64,000 nucleotides of DNA, taken from contig JASSKH010000028.1 in NCBI GenBank assembly GCA_031763025.1, forward strand, positions 5,808,075 to 5,872,074. Reading direction: 5' to 3'. Positions 1 to 11,000 of this stretch are shown one piece after another. The position numbers and the translations under genes were made by a program. How positions within the stretch are numbered: position 1 is the first letter of the stretch; each line of letters starts with the position of its first letter. The stretch comes from Macrocystis pyrifera (lineage: Eukaryota; Sar; Phaeophyceae; Laminariales; Laminariaceae). The notes under the pieces were generated by a model. It saw nothing but the letters and a program-made list of their open reading frames with translations. It did no database searches and was not told where the DNA came from.

Positions 1-379
1 TGACGACACCCCGGCACGCCAGGCAGGGAGACACGCGATGTTTTTTTCGTGTCTTGCGCAAGAAGAACCGGACTGACGACCGTGCCACTTGTGCCGGATA
101 CCGCCCGGACTTGAAGGGAGGGTCTTTCTGGTTGAAGCTCTTCATTATCTACCCAATCCCAGCGCTACCCCCCCTCCGGTTTCAGTCGCTGGTTGGCAAC
201 CGCAAATATTATAATACCTGATATTTTTTTCGCACGTATTTCCTAACAAAAAACACTCATCTCGCCTGAAAATGAGACTAAAAGTTACTGTATACTCCAA
301 TCCATACCCAATCGACCCCCCGTCTCTTGTCCCTGCCTGATTTTCTGTTTTACCCTTCACTCTTTTCTCCGGCAAACAG

Positions 380-584
380 GGTGCGTATGGCATCCTCAAG
401 CGGAAGCTAGATCCGTTCAACGTGGTCCTGTTGCGGTCGTACCTTAAAGTCGCGCCTTTCTTGGGCGGTGCGTATTACTTGGCGTTTTCTTCGTGCAGCA
501 GAAGTTCAGGGGGTTTTTCCCCTACGCGCGTACTTCGGCGCCGTAGCGGTGTTGTTCGTCGCTCCGGCGGCAATCATTGTGTGA
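380..584 (+). CDS. Last exon of an unidentified membrane protein, frame apparently broken
   Basis: I do not recognise this protein. A polypyrimidine-rich acceptor (CTCCGGCAAACAG) precedes 380. The frame from 380 reads GAYGILKRKLDPFNVVLLRS and continues with a hydrophobic stretch containing KVAPFLGGAYYL, to about 486. That frame then turns Ser/Arg-rich. The next frame reads GVFFVQQKFRGFFPYAR (about 482-532), and the third reads YFGAVAVLFVAPAAIIV and stops at TGA 582-584. Joined, the three pieces look like the C-terminal membrane segments of one protein, so I infer two small indels, real or from the assembly. Earlier exons would lie left of the window or in 1-360, where I found none. Alternatively the first frame is read straight through to TAA 589-591 with a basic tail. 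Confidence 0.35.
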
Positions 585-591
585 CGAACTA

Positions 592-1990
592 ATATTAGCG
601 GTCGGATGACCTCTTGATATTGAGCAGGGTGCCGTTGTATAATACGCAAGGGACACACACCCTGGGACGTCTCTCCTAGCCGGTTTTCTCCAATACAAGG
701 GGCCACGAACAACGAAAACGACGGCTTTGGATGCATCGCTCGGTGCTTGGACTCTTCTTCTTTGCGGTCAGAAAATCAGCTTGGAAAATTGTTTCGAGGG
801 TGTTATTTTTTGTGTTATACGGTAGGCTTCTGGCCGATACCTTGGTGGAATGCATGGTAAAGAATACCAGGTCGGAAGGAGCATGAAGCTCTGATAGTAT
901 GTGGCGGTAAGATGGGTGCATCAGATCTTCAGACTGGGTGGTAAAGTTCTTGTGATGGCATGGGGGGGTCAACGCCCTGCCGCCAGGACACATGGCTGGG
1001 GTCTGATTCGGGTTTCATGGATGTCTTTGGTACAGAGTGTAGCACGCTGCTTCGGCAGTACCGAGGCTTTCACGCGCCGTGTTGATATCAAAGCATTTCA
1101 TCATTGGCGGATGGCCCGCTCACAGTCTGTCACAGTGCGGTACCCAACGTTTCTGGAATGGGTTTTAACGTTTAACACAACAACGAGACGCTGAGCCCGT
1201 TTTATCGTGGAAACAATATGTAGCTTACCGATCCGTGTGGCGTCCAGTTGGCGTAGCTGCATTTTCTACTTGGAAAAGTATCCCAGCGTTCTGAGCGTGT
1301 GAGTGACCGGTACGTCGTAGCGAGTGCTCTGTGGCTGGCTGCGTACGAGAGCTGCGCGCCAGGAGAGAAGGCGTCAGCATCCACTCCTTGCACAAGGCCG
1401 TATACTATGGACGTGTTTTCGGACATGATCCTTCGAGGAACGTACCAAACATAGTAATGTCCTGGACAGGTGGAGGCACACACTCCTTCATGTTCCGACG
1501 GGAAAGCTTTAAAACCCTTACCCTTTCACTCCCATCATTTTGGACGCGTGCTATCACACACACCAGCAGCGGTATTGTGTGTGTGTTTTTTTGTATTTGC
1601 CTCTACTACTACTGCTGTAGTTTGGAAAAGGTCGGAACAACCAGGAACAATTTGCTTCTTTGTTTTCAATATCGTGGAGTGTGGAAACGTGTACGATAGC
1701 TTTGTGCACCCTAACTGTCGCAGTGCCCCGTAGTGTGACTGTTATTACAGCAAAATAACTGCACGGATAATCCCATTGCGAGAACTTTCGTACTACTTTA
1801 ACCTCAAGTATTTTGTCCCCGAAACGTGGACGCGCGCGGTTCATACTACAAAAACAAGTATTACTCAGTGTTGCGAGAGAGAAAACTGCGGGCACGAAAT
1901 GTCATTCTATGATAGAGACCTACTGCTGCTGTAACACGTTCGTATATTTGTCATTTTTGAATGAACCATTTCACACCTCGGATAACGTAA
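592..1990. other. Intergenic, no supported gene
   Basis: The longest open frames here are 87-122 codons on both strands and read as low-complexity or basic peptides, without plausible splice sites or family motifs. I see no repeat family shared with the rest of the window apart from scattered AT-rich tracts. Confidence 0.5.
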
Positions 1991-2740
1991 CATTTAAGGT
2001 TTTATGTTAATGTTAGCGAAAGAAACCGCAACATTACATTACTACGTTAACCACTTTCTGGATTTTGTGATAACATAGTGCTATTACGGGGGTACATAGT
2101 TAATAGGACCTATGGTATGCATAAAAACCTATATATGTACCAGTTTTTTTTTACTAACAAAATTTAGTCCCATTAACTATGAACCCCCGTAATAGTGTTA
2201 CGATATTGGCAGGCAATCGCGTAACATTATGTTAGAGTGCTACCTTGATCCCGTACTGACGGCAGTATAATATGTGTCACGGTGTTGGGGTATGCAGCCC
2301 ATAGCGAGTAACACTATGTTAGCGTGTTAGCGGAATTCCTTGTGTCTATCGTAACACACGTTAAAGAGATAACGAACATGGTCAATTAAACGTGAACATT
2401 ATGTTACCGTGTTAACGACATCAGCCCGTAACGAGTAACGTTATGCTAGTGTGTCATCGGGATTCTTACTTGCTACCGTAACATCCGCTGGACGGATAAC
2501 GTACACGGTCGAATAAACGCTTACACAACACTATGTTAGTGTTTGTGAATTTCCTAGTGGCTATCGTAACACGCGTTAGGGGGATGACGGCGTATATGGT
2601 CAATACAACGTTAACATTATGTTACCATATCAGCCGCAGCAGCAGTCCGTATCGAGCGACGTTATGTGAGAAAGTCTTGCCACCGTAACGTACGTCAAAC
2701 GGATGACGTATAATATGAAGGATAAAACACTATTAATGTG
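1990..2740. repeat. Degenerate minisatellite built on TAACATTATGTTA
   Basis: A near-palindromic core, TAACATTATGTTA with variants such as TAACACTATGTTA, recurs near 2225, 2309, 2394, 2436, 2525, 2611 and 2655. Spacings fall into about 84-88 bp and about 42-44 bp classes. The longer unit also carries conserved words such as GCTATCGTAACACGCGTTA and ATGGTCAATAAA. The pattern suggests a decayed higher-order tandem repeat. Single cores recur near 4030, 7690-7800 and 4430-4500. A MITE is inserted at its left end. Confidence 0.6.
2084..2192. mobile_element. MITE copy 1 (TA target site, about 110 bp)
   Basis: The element has near-perfect terminal inverted repeats: TTACGGGGGTACATAGTTAA at the left, and AACTATGAACCCCCGTAA at the right. 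It is flanked by TA dinucleotides (2082-2083 and 2193-2194). The AT-rich interior contains ATAAAAACCTATATAT and TTTTTACTAACAAAATTT. Length, inverted ends and TA target suggest a non-autonomous Tc1/mariner-type element. Five related copies lie elsewhere in the window. Confidence 0.8.
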
Positions 2741-3016
2741 GGGATGACCCCCAGGTTCGACTCGACATCCGTGGCACTTCCCTTTCTTAGAGTGTAGCGT
2801 GTAGGACACGCTAGGTTTTGGTATAGGATCGGTACGGACGATCTCACGAACAACCATCAACGATGATGGGAGAGGAAGAGAGAGTGTGCGAGGCACGAGC
2901 CTTGCATTCCAATCCGCAGTGACTACTTGTCACGGGACAATGTCACTGCTGACGACATCTCTGCTGACGACAACAAATAGTCGAATATGGATGACCACAG
3001 TCGTACGATAAGATAT

Positions 3017-3482
3017 TGTGAAGCGGTGACGGCTCTAGGGTAGTGGTAAGGGTAGTGGTAAGGGACGCAGGTTGTTCTGGCAGCTGGAAAGCAGTGCTTC
3101 GCTTCTTCTGATTTAGATCTTCTTATTGATGGCGAGAGCTGAGGAGTGCTCTGGTAGAGAAGTGAGAGATAGGGGGGCGGGACTCGACGCCCAGATATAC
3201 TCGTCCCACCCCACGCCACAAGCTCTCCTAAATTCCTCTTATCTGATGTTCTTCTGCTAATATAAGAACTTCTCACTTCGTGGTCCTATCTGCGTTAAGG
3301 AATATTACTCTCGTCTAGGGGGTTATCCGCCCTAGGGAACATTCCTAAAAGAACGTTACTCTCGACTAACGGAATATCCGCCGGGTTAATCCATTCTTTG
3401 GATTATTCTCGTATTCGTGAGACTATAAGACTGCAACGTATTATGTATATCTATAGCCCATGAGTACTCTACTCATATCACA
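3017..3482 (+). mobile_element. Solo LTR, copy A
   Basis: A 466-bp unit begins TGTGAAGCGGTGAC and ends CTCATATCACA, giving the TGTGA/TCACA inverted ends typical of retroviral-type LTRs. The 4-bp sequence ATAT is present immediately on both sides (3013-3016 and 3483-3486), consistent with a target-site duplication. It shares long blocks with copies at 37636 and 38394. No internal coding region is attached, so it is best read as a solo LTR. Confidence 0.75.
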
Positions 3483-3504
3483 ATATACGGATATCTACGA
3501 CCTC

Positions 3505-3575
3505 GGCGAATGGTGGGACCTCCGCGGGACAATACCCATGCGACGGTCTGGTCGAGAACCTGGAACCCGCATCGC
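3505..3575 (+). repeat. About 70-bp direct duplication, copy 1
   Basis: The block starting GCGAATGGTGGGACCTCC and running through GACGGTCTGGTCGAGAACCT recurs almost exactly at about 3878-3946. The copies are about 373 bp apart in the same orientation. Confidence 0.75.
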
Positions 3576-3877
3576 CCCCCAATGTTTGAACGCGTAATAC
3601 TGGAGAACCCAGTGCCGCTTTTGAACATTTATTTAAGAAGAGTGACAGGTTTGTGGCTTTCTACCATTCAAGGCATTGTACAGCAGTAGTTGATGTATAA
3701 GCTTTGCACTTGTTCATCTAGTCATGTCACCCCTTGCGCAGTAAAAACCACGGGCTTGTATGATCATGATTTTACTTGCTAGTGTGTCAGTCATATACCC
3801 CGAAATATCAACTACTAGTGGGATATGTTTATGTCCTTCGCATGCACGCTTGCATGGTTCAGGATTAACATACACAA

Positions 3878-3946
3878 CGAATGGTGGGACCTCCGCGGGA
3901 CAATACCCATGCGACGGTCTGGTCGAGAATCTGGAACCCACATTAA
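3878..3946 (+). repeat. About 70-bp direct duplication, copy 2
   Basis: This is the second copy of the block at 3505-3575, with only a few substitutions (for example AACCCACATT for AACCCGCATC). The DNA between the copies shows no gene. Confidence 0.75.
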
Positions 3947-4540
3947 TGGTATTGTTATGTTAATGTGTTAGCTCGTACGCAATGTATGTATGCAGTGACA
4001 CAAGTTAGCAGACAACGTGCACCTCCAATCTAACATCAACAGTATGTTGTCGGAAGGCAAGCATAATCAGAATATGTTACTGCCGTGTTAACTCGTACGT
4101 GCGAGTGTGCAGATAGATTACGTTATGGATAGCTGACGTACTGTGTTGTCGAGGGGTTTCCAGAAAAAAATGAGGGTTTTTTTTTTTTTTGCGGGGATCC
4201 CTCCAAAATATCCCTTGTTTTGGGGTTTGAAAATATGGAGGCGTTCTTTTACCGGGGATACCATGCTTTCCTCCCCCGGGGATATTTTGTAGGTATCCCC
4301 TACTGGGATGTCGGCGAAATTTGATAACACGGTTACGTTATCTTACTCCCACACGCCGCTTCACCACTAACTAACACGGGTAACACATGTTAGATCTCGA
4401 GAAGATCCAAAGGGTAATGTAGTAACATTACCTTAGAACGACTTCGGCCCCAACGGCAACTCAATAGCATATTGTTAGACCCTGATTGCTTTTTATGGTA
4501 ATGTTATGATACTGCTTTGCATGAGGTTGGAAGCCCGGGA

Positions 4541-4585
4541 GTTCGAATCTCACATCCACCATGAAATCGCTTTTTAAGAAAAAAG
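4541..4585 (+). repeat. tRNA-3'-end-like fragment (B box, T arm, CCACCA)
   Basis: The sequence GAGTTCGAATCTCACATCC followed by ACCA looks like a tRNA T arm and acceptor end, with a pol III B-box match (GTTCGAATC). Just upstream, 4503-4540 matches the 3' internal part of the TRIM-like element, so the two are fused. The same 45-bp block recurs at 5431-5475. Confidence 0.55.
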
Positions 4586-4771
4586 TGAATTTCCTCATGT
4601 CAAGAACTTGAAAAAATACTTCTGGGTCCCCAGAAATTGGAACCGCGTGTTGGTGTCACGCGTCGACCCGTATATCCGGTCCGTTCCAGGGGGGGAGAGT
4701 GTTATGAGGCTTAGATTGGGTAGGCGATTGGTTAACCTTTTACCTTTAGCCCAACGGACTAAGACCTTAAC
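4579..4771 (+). repeat. 193-bp segment duplicated at 6729-6924
   Basis: The segment runs from AAAAAAGTGAATTTCCTCAT through CGCGTCGACCCGTATATCCG to TTTAGCCCAACGGACTAAGA. It is more than 95% identical by eye to 6729-6924. A third, partial copy of its 3' end (GGCGATTGGTTAACC onward) lies at about 5344-5393. Confidence 0.8.
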
Positions 4772-5343
4772 GAATGTCGTCGTCGGCAGGACAGAATACG
4801 CAAAAGCACATCCCCGACCCAGTTCAAAAATAAAAAAAAGAAAACACACTAGAAACATATCGGGCAGACAAAAATTCATCCCCCAAGGCCCATGTAAGAC
4901 GACAAAAAATAACTAAATAACGAGTGCAGTCAAGACGCGAAATTCAGCTATCCACGGCGGCACCTCGAGATTCATCTGCGTTACGCTGGACCCCCCGTGT
5001 AAACGCGCTAACCAAGTGAATTTGCAGACACCAAGAACCTCGTACAGCTCTCGTCGAAGTCGTGTAGCGCGCCGGAGAAAGAGGAAGCTTGATTGGTCCC
5101 GGGTCGTCCAAAAATCGAACCAAATATACTCCATCCGTCGGTGTAGTGGCGCTGATTTTCCCGAGCCACCACAGACCGTCGTCGCCCTTGTACCAAAAGT
5201 GGGCCCCGTTGGGAAGTACAGTGTTGCTGTATCGGCGGAGCCAATCGGCGTGCGATACGCAACCATAGCCGGGTGCTAGAAACCGCTCGCCGTTACTCCG
5301 GGAAAGCTCCCGTTGTGCCGCGCCAATTCTCATTCGGCGATAC

Positions 5344-5480
5344 AGGCGATTGGTTAACCTTTTACCTTTAGCCCAACGGACTAAGACCTTAACAAATGGC
5401 GACGACGGCAGAACATGGGTCGTTGGTCGTGAGTTCGAATCTCACATCCACCATGAAATCGCTTTTTAAGAAAAAAGCAA
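5344..5480 (+). mobile_element. tRNA-derived SINE-like unit
   Basis: An A-box-like word (TTTAGCCCAACGGACTAAG, about 5366-5384) is followed about 60 bp later by a B box in a perfect T arm (GTGAG-TTCGAAT-CTCAC, 5429-5445) and ACATCCACCA. The intervening length would suit a class II tRNA such as Leu. A 5' acceptor strand complementary to the 3' end is not visible, so this is a tRNA-derived relic or SINE head rather than a working tRNA gene. Confidence 0.5.
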
Positions 5481-5485
5481 GGGTG

Positions 5486-5835
5486 TGTTCGGTACGGTAC
5501 GGGTACGCTCGGTACCGGTATGGACATGGTACCGAACGTACCGAAATTCTCGGTAAGGGTATGGACATGGTACCGAACGTACCGAAATTCTCGGTACCGG
5601 TATGGGCATCGTACCGAACATACCGAGCTTCTCGGTATCGGTACGGTGTATCATACCGATACCGCCGGTAAGGGTACGGACATCGTGCCGAACGTACCGA
5701 AGTTTTCGGTAGGGTATAGAACTCCAGACCGAACGTACCGAAATTCTCGGTACGATTTAGAACTCCATACCGAACGTACCGAAATTCTCGGTACGGTATA
5801 GACCTCCATACCGGTACCGTACCGCAGATACCAGC
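5486..5835 (+). repeat. GGTACCGAACGTACCGAA minisatellite, array 1
   Basis: About 10 degenerate units of 40-45 bp share ACCGAACGTACCGAAATTCT followed by CGGTA. Units are internally palindrome-rich (GGTACC, CGGTACCG). The array is closely matched, in the same orientation and unit order, by 6316-6716. Confidence 0.8.
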
Positions 5836-5910
5836 GGTATTTGTCAAACCGAGCGTCGCTCCACAGCAGTACCATGGTATTGCCCATCAAGAATGTGTGT
5901 GTCTGCGACA

Positions 5911-5932
5911 GTTTTTTTTTTTTTTTTTTTTG
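5911..5932 (+). repeat. Poly-T tract
   Basis: A run of about 21 consecutive T lies between the two GGTACCGAA arrays. It may be the reverse-strand poly-A tail of a retroposon or a simple homopolymer. Confidence 0.6.
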
Positions 5933-5971
5933 TTTTGTCATCACATTCATTTCCAGAGTTCGATGGGCGCC

Positions 5972-6196
5972 TTACCACACCGGCACTACGTACTCTGTGT
6001 CGCTACCCTTTTGGTAGATAGGAGCAGGCCCTCTCACTGGCACACTGCTGTTGCCTCCTCCGCCGTCCACGACCTCTGCCTCGACAACGTCTGCCTCCGG
6101 AGGAGCTGGCGCCGGCGCTGGCGATGATGAGCTTTGGTCGCCAGCGGCGGGGTCATCATTGTCGTTGTTGCTGGGGGGGGGTGTTGTGGTGCTCAT
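5972..6196 (-). CDS. Possible low-complexity first exon (hypothetical)
   Basis: An ATG-initiated 74-codon frame begins MSTTTPPPSNNDNDDPAAGD and continues Ser/Pro/Ala- and acid-rich. It lies exactly between the two GGTACCGAA arrays. The composition is compatible with a disordered N-terminus, but no downstream exon was identified and the frame runs into repeat-derived sequence. I do not recognise it, and chance is a real possibility. Confidence 0.15.
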   Translation of the reverse strand: MSTTTPPPSNNDNDDPAAGDQSSSSPAPAPAPPEADVVEAEVVDGGGGNSSVPVRGPAPIYQKGSDTEYVVPVW

Positions 6197-6315
6197 GAGG
6201 GCCGCTGTACCGATGAGGCAGGGTACGCTGCTGTGCTGCTGTGCTGCTGCGTGCTATGTGTGTGGCGGTACTGTACCGGCACCGGGTTGTCCCGAGCCTA
6301 ACTTCCCGATTAGCC

Positions 6316-6716
6316 CGGGATCGGTACTCTCGGTAGGGTATAAGCTCGGTATCGGTACGTTGTGTCATACCGATACCGCCGGTACGATATGGACATGGTA
6401 CCGAACGCACCGAGGTTCTCGGTAAGGGTACGGACATGGTACCGAACGTACCGAAATTCTCGGTACCGGTATGGGCATCGTACCGAACATACCGAGCTTC
6501 TCGGTATCGGTACGGTGTATCATACCGATACCGCCGGTAAGGGTACGGACATCGTGCCGAACGTACCGAAATGTTCGGTAGGGTATAGAACTCCAGACCG
6601 AACGTACCGAAATTGTCGGTACGGTATAGAACTCCAGACCGAACGTACCGAATCCTCTCGGTACAGGTATACCGGCGGTATTTTACCGCCGGTAGGCCTC
6701 GGTAGTACCGTACCGA
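6316..6716 (+). repeat. GGTACCGAACGTACCGAA minisatellite, array 2
   Basis: The unit order matches array 1 (5486-5835), including the diagnostic unit CGTACCGAACATACCGAGCT and TATCATACCGATACCGCCGG. The whole array was therefore probably duplicated as a block rather than grown independently. Confidence 0.8.
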
Positions 6717-6728
6717 ACACACCCTTGG

Positions 6729-6924
6729 AAAAAAGTGAATTTCCTCATGTCAAGAATCCGAAAAAAATACTTCTGGATCCCCAGAAATTGGAACCGCGTG
6801 TTGGCGTCACGCGTCGACCCGTATATCCGGTCCGTTCCAGGGGGGGGGAGAGTGTTATGAGGCTTAGATTGGGTGGGCGATTGGTTAACCTTTTACCTTT
6901 AGCCCAACGGACTAAGACCCTAAC
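6729..6924 (+). repeat. Second copy of the 193-bp segment
   Basis: It matches 4579-4771, including GAAATTGGAACCGCGTGTTG and the terminal TTTAGCCCAACGGACTAAGA. It abuts the left LTR-like repeat of the TRIM-like element at 6927. Confidence 0.8.
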
Positions 6925-6926
6925 AT

Positions 6927-7690
6927 AATTACCTGGGTTCAGGCACTGGGAACGTATTTAGTTTGTAGTACTTGGAAGACGTATCTTAGGTGGAGAACCA
7001 GGGGTTTTCCAGAGACGTACGAGCTTGGTTTCAGTCTCCCCGTACATGAAAGGAATGAAGCTGCCCTTCCTTTATCTCCAAGCAAACAACACACACACAT
7101 GAGTACCAACGAGTACCGATTTAATAGGCAGATCTGTCCAGGGATACAAAGTGTCACTCATACTTTAACAAGTAAGTGGCGTCTTCGGCTCAGGACTTTG
7201 ACGATTTCTTCCCGCCCCTTAAGGCTAGGCCTTCCTTTCATTTTTTTTTAACGTACTTCGCCGGCCTCGTTGCCTTGCCGTTCAGAGGTGTGGGAGTGGG
7301 TTTTGAGGAGCCGCATCTTCGACTCATCATGTTCTAGTTCGTGGAATCGGGATTTCCATGAATTACCCATAATTTTGCATATATATATACGGCTCATCAG
7401 AGTGGGCTAGTGCTATGATACTGCTTATGAGGTTGAAAGCCCGGTCATTACCTAGGTTCAGGCACTGGGAACGTATTTGTAGTACTTGCAAGGCGTATCT
7501 TAGGTGGAAAACCGGGGTTTTCCAGAGACGCACGGGCTTGGTCTCAGTCTCCCCGTGCACGAAAGGAATAAAGCTGCTCCTCTTCTATCAGATTCTCTAA
7601 GGAAACAACACACGTGAGTACCAACGAGTACCGACTTAATAGGCGGAGACCTGTCCAGCGATACAAAGTATCCCGCATACTTGATCTTAA
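6927..7690 (+). mobile_element. TRIM-like element 1 (short form)
   Basis: Two direct terminal repeats of about 240 bp (6927-7169 and 7447-7690) share AATTACCTGGGTTCAGGCAC at the start, GTACCAACGAGTACCGA internally and a CTTAA-like end. They flank only about 280 bp. Just after the left repeat lies TGGCGTCTTCGG, which could be a primer-binding site because it starts with TGG. The internal 3' part (7200-7446) matches 12390-12627 of element 2. No coding capacity is visible. This is consistent with an internally deleted, non-autonomous LTR element. Confidence 0.65.
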
Positions 7691-8002
7691 CAGTAACACG
7701 GTAACGGAATGTTACCATCAGATCTTTACTGACGGTATTACAGCATAACATAATGTTACAGAAACTTCCGCATTTAGGCTAACACATCCTAACATAATGT
7801 ACCGTACAACTGCAGGGTTTCTTTCCTGAAATCTCCATCCCCGAATTCCCGTTTGCATCACGCCACCACTACTCTGCCAAACCCCCGATATTTAAAATAT
7901 TGAGATATTGAGGGTTCAAGACTTCACTGCTGCGTTCGTGGCACACTTCTACCTCGTGGGCACTTGGCACCTCTGAAGTTTCTTGCCATCACGAACTATA
8001 GT
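7691..8002. other. Short intergenic stretch with TAACATAATGTTAC words
   Basis: Three to four copies of the TAACATAATGTTA core seen at 1990-2740 occur between 7690 and 7800. Beyond about 7810 I see nothing specific until the candidate start codon at 8003. Confidence 0.45.
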
Positions 8003-11000
8003 ATGAGCGACGCGACTTCCCAAGGAGATGCTGGTACTTGGGAAGACTTCGAAGCTCGAGACAAGACAAATCTGGATGCCCTGCCGGATGCTGTAAGGGC
8101 GATCGTGGAGGAGTGCAGAGCGCAATCTAAGCCTCCTTCTGGGAAAGACGATTCGGTGGTTGATGACCAGGAACTGCCGTACCCGTGTCGGATGTACGAG
8201 GCGGTGCCGGGGGAAGAAGAACTGCTACAATTGCAGTGGATGAGGGTCGATGTGAGCATCGAGTGCGGGCGATGGAATAAGCTGTGATGCAGCGCGAAAA
8301 TAGACACCTCGGACAGATCATGATCTACGAGTATATACGCAGATCATCTACTGCTGTAGTTCCTCCTCACCTGCCGTTGCTTGAGGTTGTGCATGGACCT
8401 GAATAGCTCAGATCTAGCCCAGGAACCATGGTGCTAGACCATGCAGATTGTATGGGTACCACCCGGCAACATGAGCTAGATCATACAAGATCGGGAATAG
8501 ATCTGCCCTTGAAAGATCTAGGTCATGAAGTCGGAATGGATGATCTGTCCCAGGTAAGGTGAGATTGCTGAATGTACTTCTACACACACCAGTAGCGGGA
8601 CAGAACAGCCCGGAGCTAGCTGGGGGAAGATCGATCAGTGTCTGCTTGTACGTATAAGAGCTATAATACACGAGCCAGGACACGTTTGCCGGGTGCACGC
8701 TACTACAGCAGTATCGGCCCTCTCGTAAGAAACCTGAAATCATATACCTGCTACCTGGTACCTGGTATTAGGCTAACATCCCTATATATTCATTTATTCT
8801 GCCAGACCGAGGAGGGACTAGATTTCTTACAATTTCCTGTAGACGTTGAGCGCCTGTGATATGCTACTCAGTCTTAGTTAAAAGTACACATGTAGGCTAG
8901 ATTTCCTACAGTCTGTTCTCCCGCGAGAGGGCCGATACTGCTGTATTCGTTGGCCCTTCTACGCATGTTTACCCCGTGTGGGTTACGGGAGCGAGCTCAG
9001 CTCATGTAGCTCTTACACCTCACCGATTGCGGAATATGTACAGCAGTACATATCCGACATACCTGGTACCAGTATATCTTATTGGACAGACCAGCTCACG
9101 GCGGCTCGGAGCTATTATAGCTTATTTCGGGGTAGATCGATCGATATTTCTATGTAAGAGTTTCGTACACGAGCTACTGTACGTACGACACGTTTGTTGG
9201 GTGTGAGCTACGATTAACTATTTGATAGCTCTTCTATACATGTTTGCCGGGTGTGAGCTAGGGAAGATAGATTAACTACTCCTGTTGTAGCTCGTGAACT
9301 GCCGATATGTGCAACAATATTCAATAAGAAAACGACTTGTTCTTGCAGTCCAGCGGTTTTGCAAGTACTGCAGCTTGTGGACGCCAACGTTTTCGCATGG
9401 CTGAAGGGAAGCACTACCGATGTATCACGCAATTGGTCAGATGTCCAACATGGACAGCGAACGATGCTGGGGAGAGGCTTCCGGCTGCGACCAGGAGTAC
9501 AACTGCGGGCCCGACTCTGGAGTGTTGCTACCGGCGGTGTACAGATTGGACCCCGCACAGGTGCGACAGGCTGGCAGAAAAACTAGAGTGTTACTGTAGA
9601 ACTGCACCCCCGGTTTCGGGGACAACCTACTCGGAAATACAACGTTTGTTGAATTTATTTTGTAGTTGTAAAAAACTCCATGATCTACGGCTGTATCTTC
9701 TGTAACAATGCAGTTACATCGATTATTTGTATCAGTAATCGTCTGCTCGATATTGTCGTAGGCCACACAACCAGATTGTAACACAGTGGTAAGAAGCCGT
9801 TTTCTTACTACTGTTGAAAACTACTGTAGTACCTACAGTAGTATCGGTGACCATCAGCATACTGTACGTACTGTTATTCGTTTTCGATACCCAGCCTCTG
9901 CCTTTCTGTGCACGCCTCTCACAGATCCGTCCCGTCCTGCGGTGCGCTGCTGTACGACTACCGTATCACTCGTCTTGTAGATTCTCGGAAGCAAATTTCA
10001 AGGAGAAACCGCGTCGTGGTCGAGTACGACTCAATGTTGTCACTTTGCGGACAAGGCACCGCGAGGGTGATATTTAGCGCATGTCGGCCCAAATCGGCAA
10101 GCGTGGGGGATAGGAGCACTAGCCCAAGGCGCGACAGAACAGGAAGGGAGCAGACATACTGTAGTAGGCGAGGGGAGAGAGGAGATCGATATTGTGGCCT
10201 TGGGTCAGATGATAGCACTCTGAGACTAAATAACTACCGGTACGCTCGTACGCACGTACCATATGACAAAAAGGCATTTAGTAAGAGCATCGCATACTAT
10301 CAAATTCGACGATGCTTGACTGCTATTGCTATTCTCTGCCTGCGGCACGTCGTTTCCTTCATACGTTATTTGCAGCTCTTCCCGCTGACATATGTGGGAC
10401 TTCCGCCAGAGCTCCTGCGTATACAGCACGGGAGCGATGCGTCGAAGCAACGGATTCCAGACGAGATCCCGGTGAGCTTCCGGAAGGGATGGGCTGGCAG
10501 CAACAGAAAATAGCACCTTAGACCGCAATCAGGATAGTTGATGGGTAAGCCAAGTTCCGTATATTTCGTACCGATACCCGATCATGGCTCGTGAGGGTAA
10601 GAGTGTCAGATAACAGAGACCATCCGAGCGGAAGACAGCAACTTGCATCCTTCCGGAGAAAGAGAAGCATGGCGGACACCAGCGACGCCAGCATCTCCGA
10701 AGACTAGGCCTGCAAAGCCGGCCTTACAACTGTAGTCTGGATGTGGCGGTACCATATCAGATTGTAAGAGCCACTCGGCATTTGTGCGCACCATTCGGAG
10801 CGAACGGCGGCGTTTTTCAAAGGCGCAGTAGTCCATGATTCCATTGAGGTTTCTCGGCTTAGTGTTGCGTTTACTCTTTTCGTTTCACGAGATTTGTTTT
10901 TCATGAATTTTGTGGTAGAGGTACGTAAATATTTGTATTTTAACGTCCCGAAATTGTTGACGCACCGCGCGACAACCGATCCGACCCGAGACATGCTGTT

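Noticed and set aside
5344..5455. Functional tRNA-Leu gene
   Set aside because: The T arm and 3' CCACCA are good, but no 5' strand pairs with the acceptor end and the anticodon arm is unclear.
9908..10513. 201-codon plus frame
   Set aside because: It is arginine/serine-rich without motifs and lies in a putative intron.
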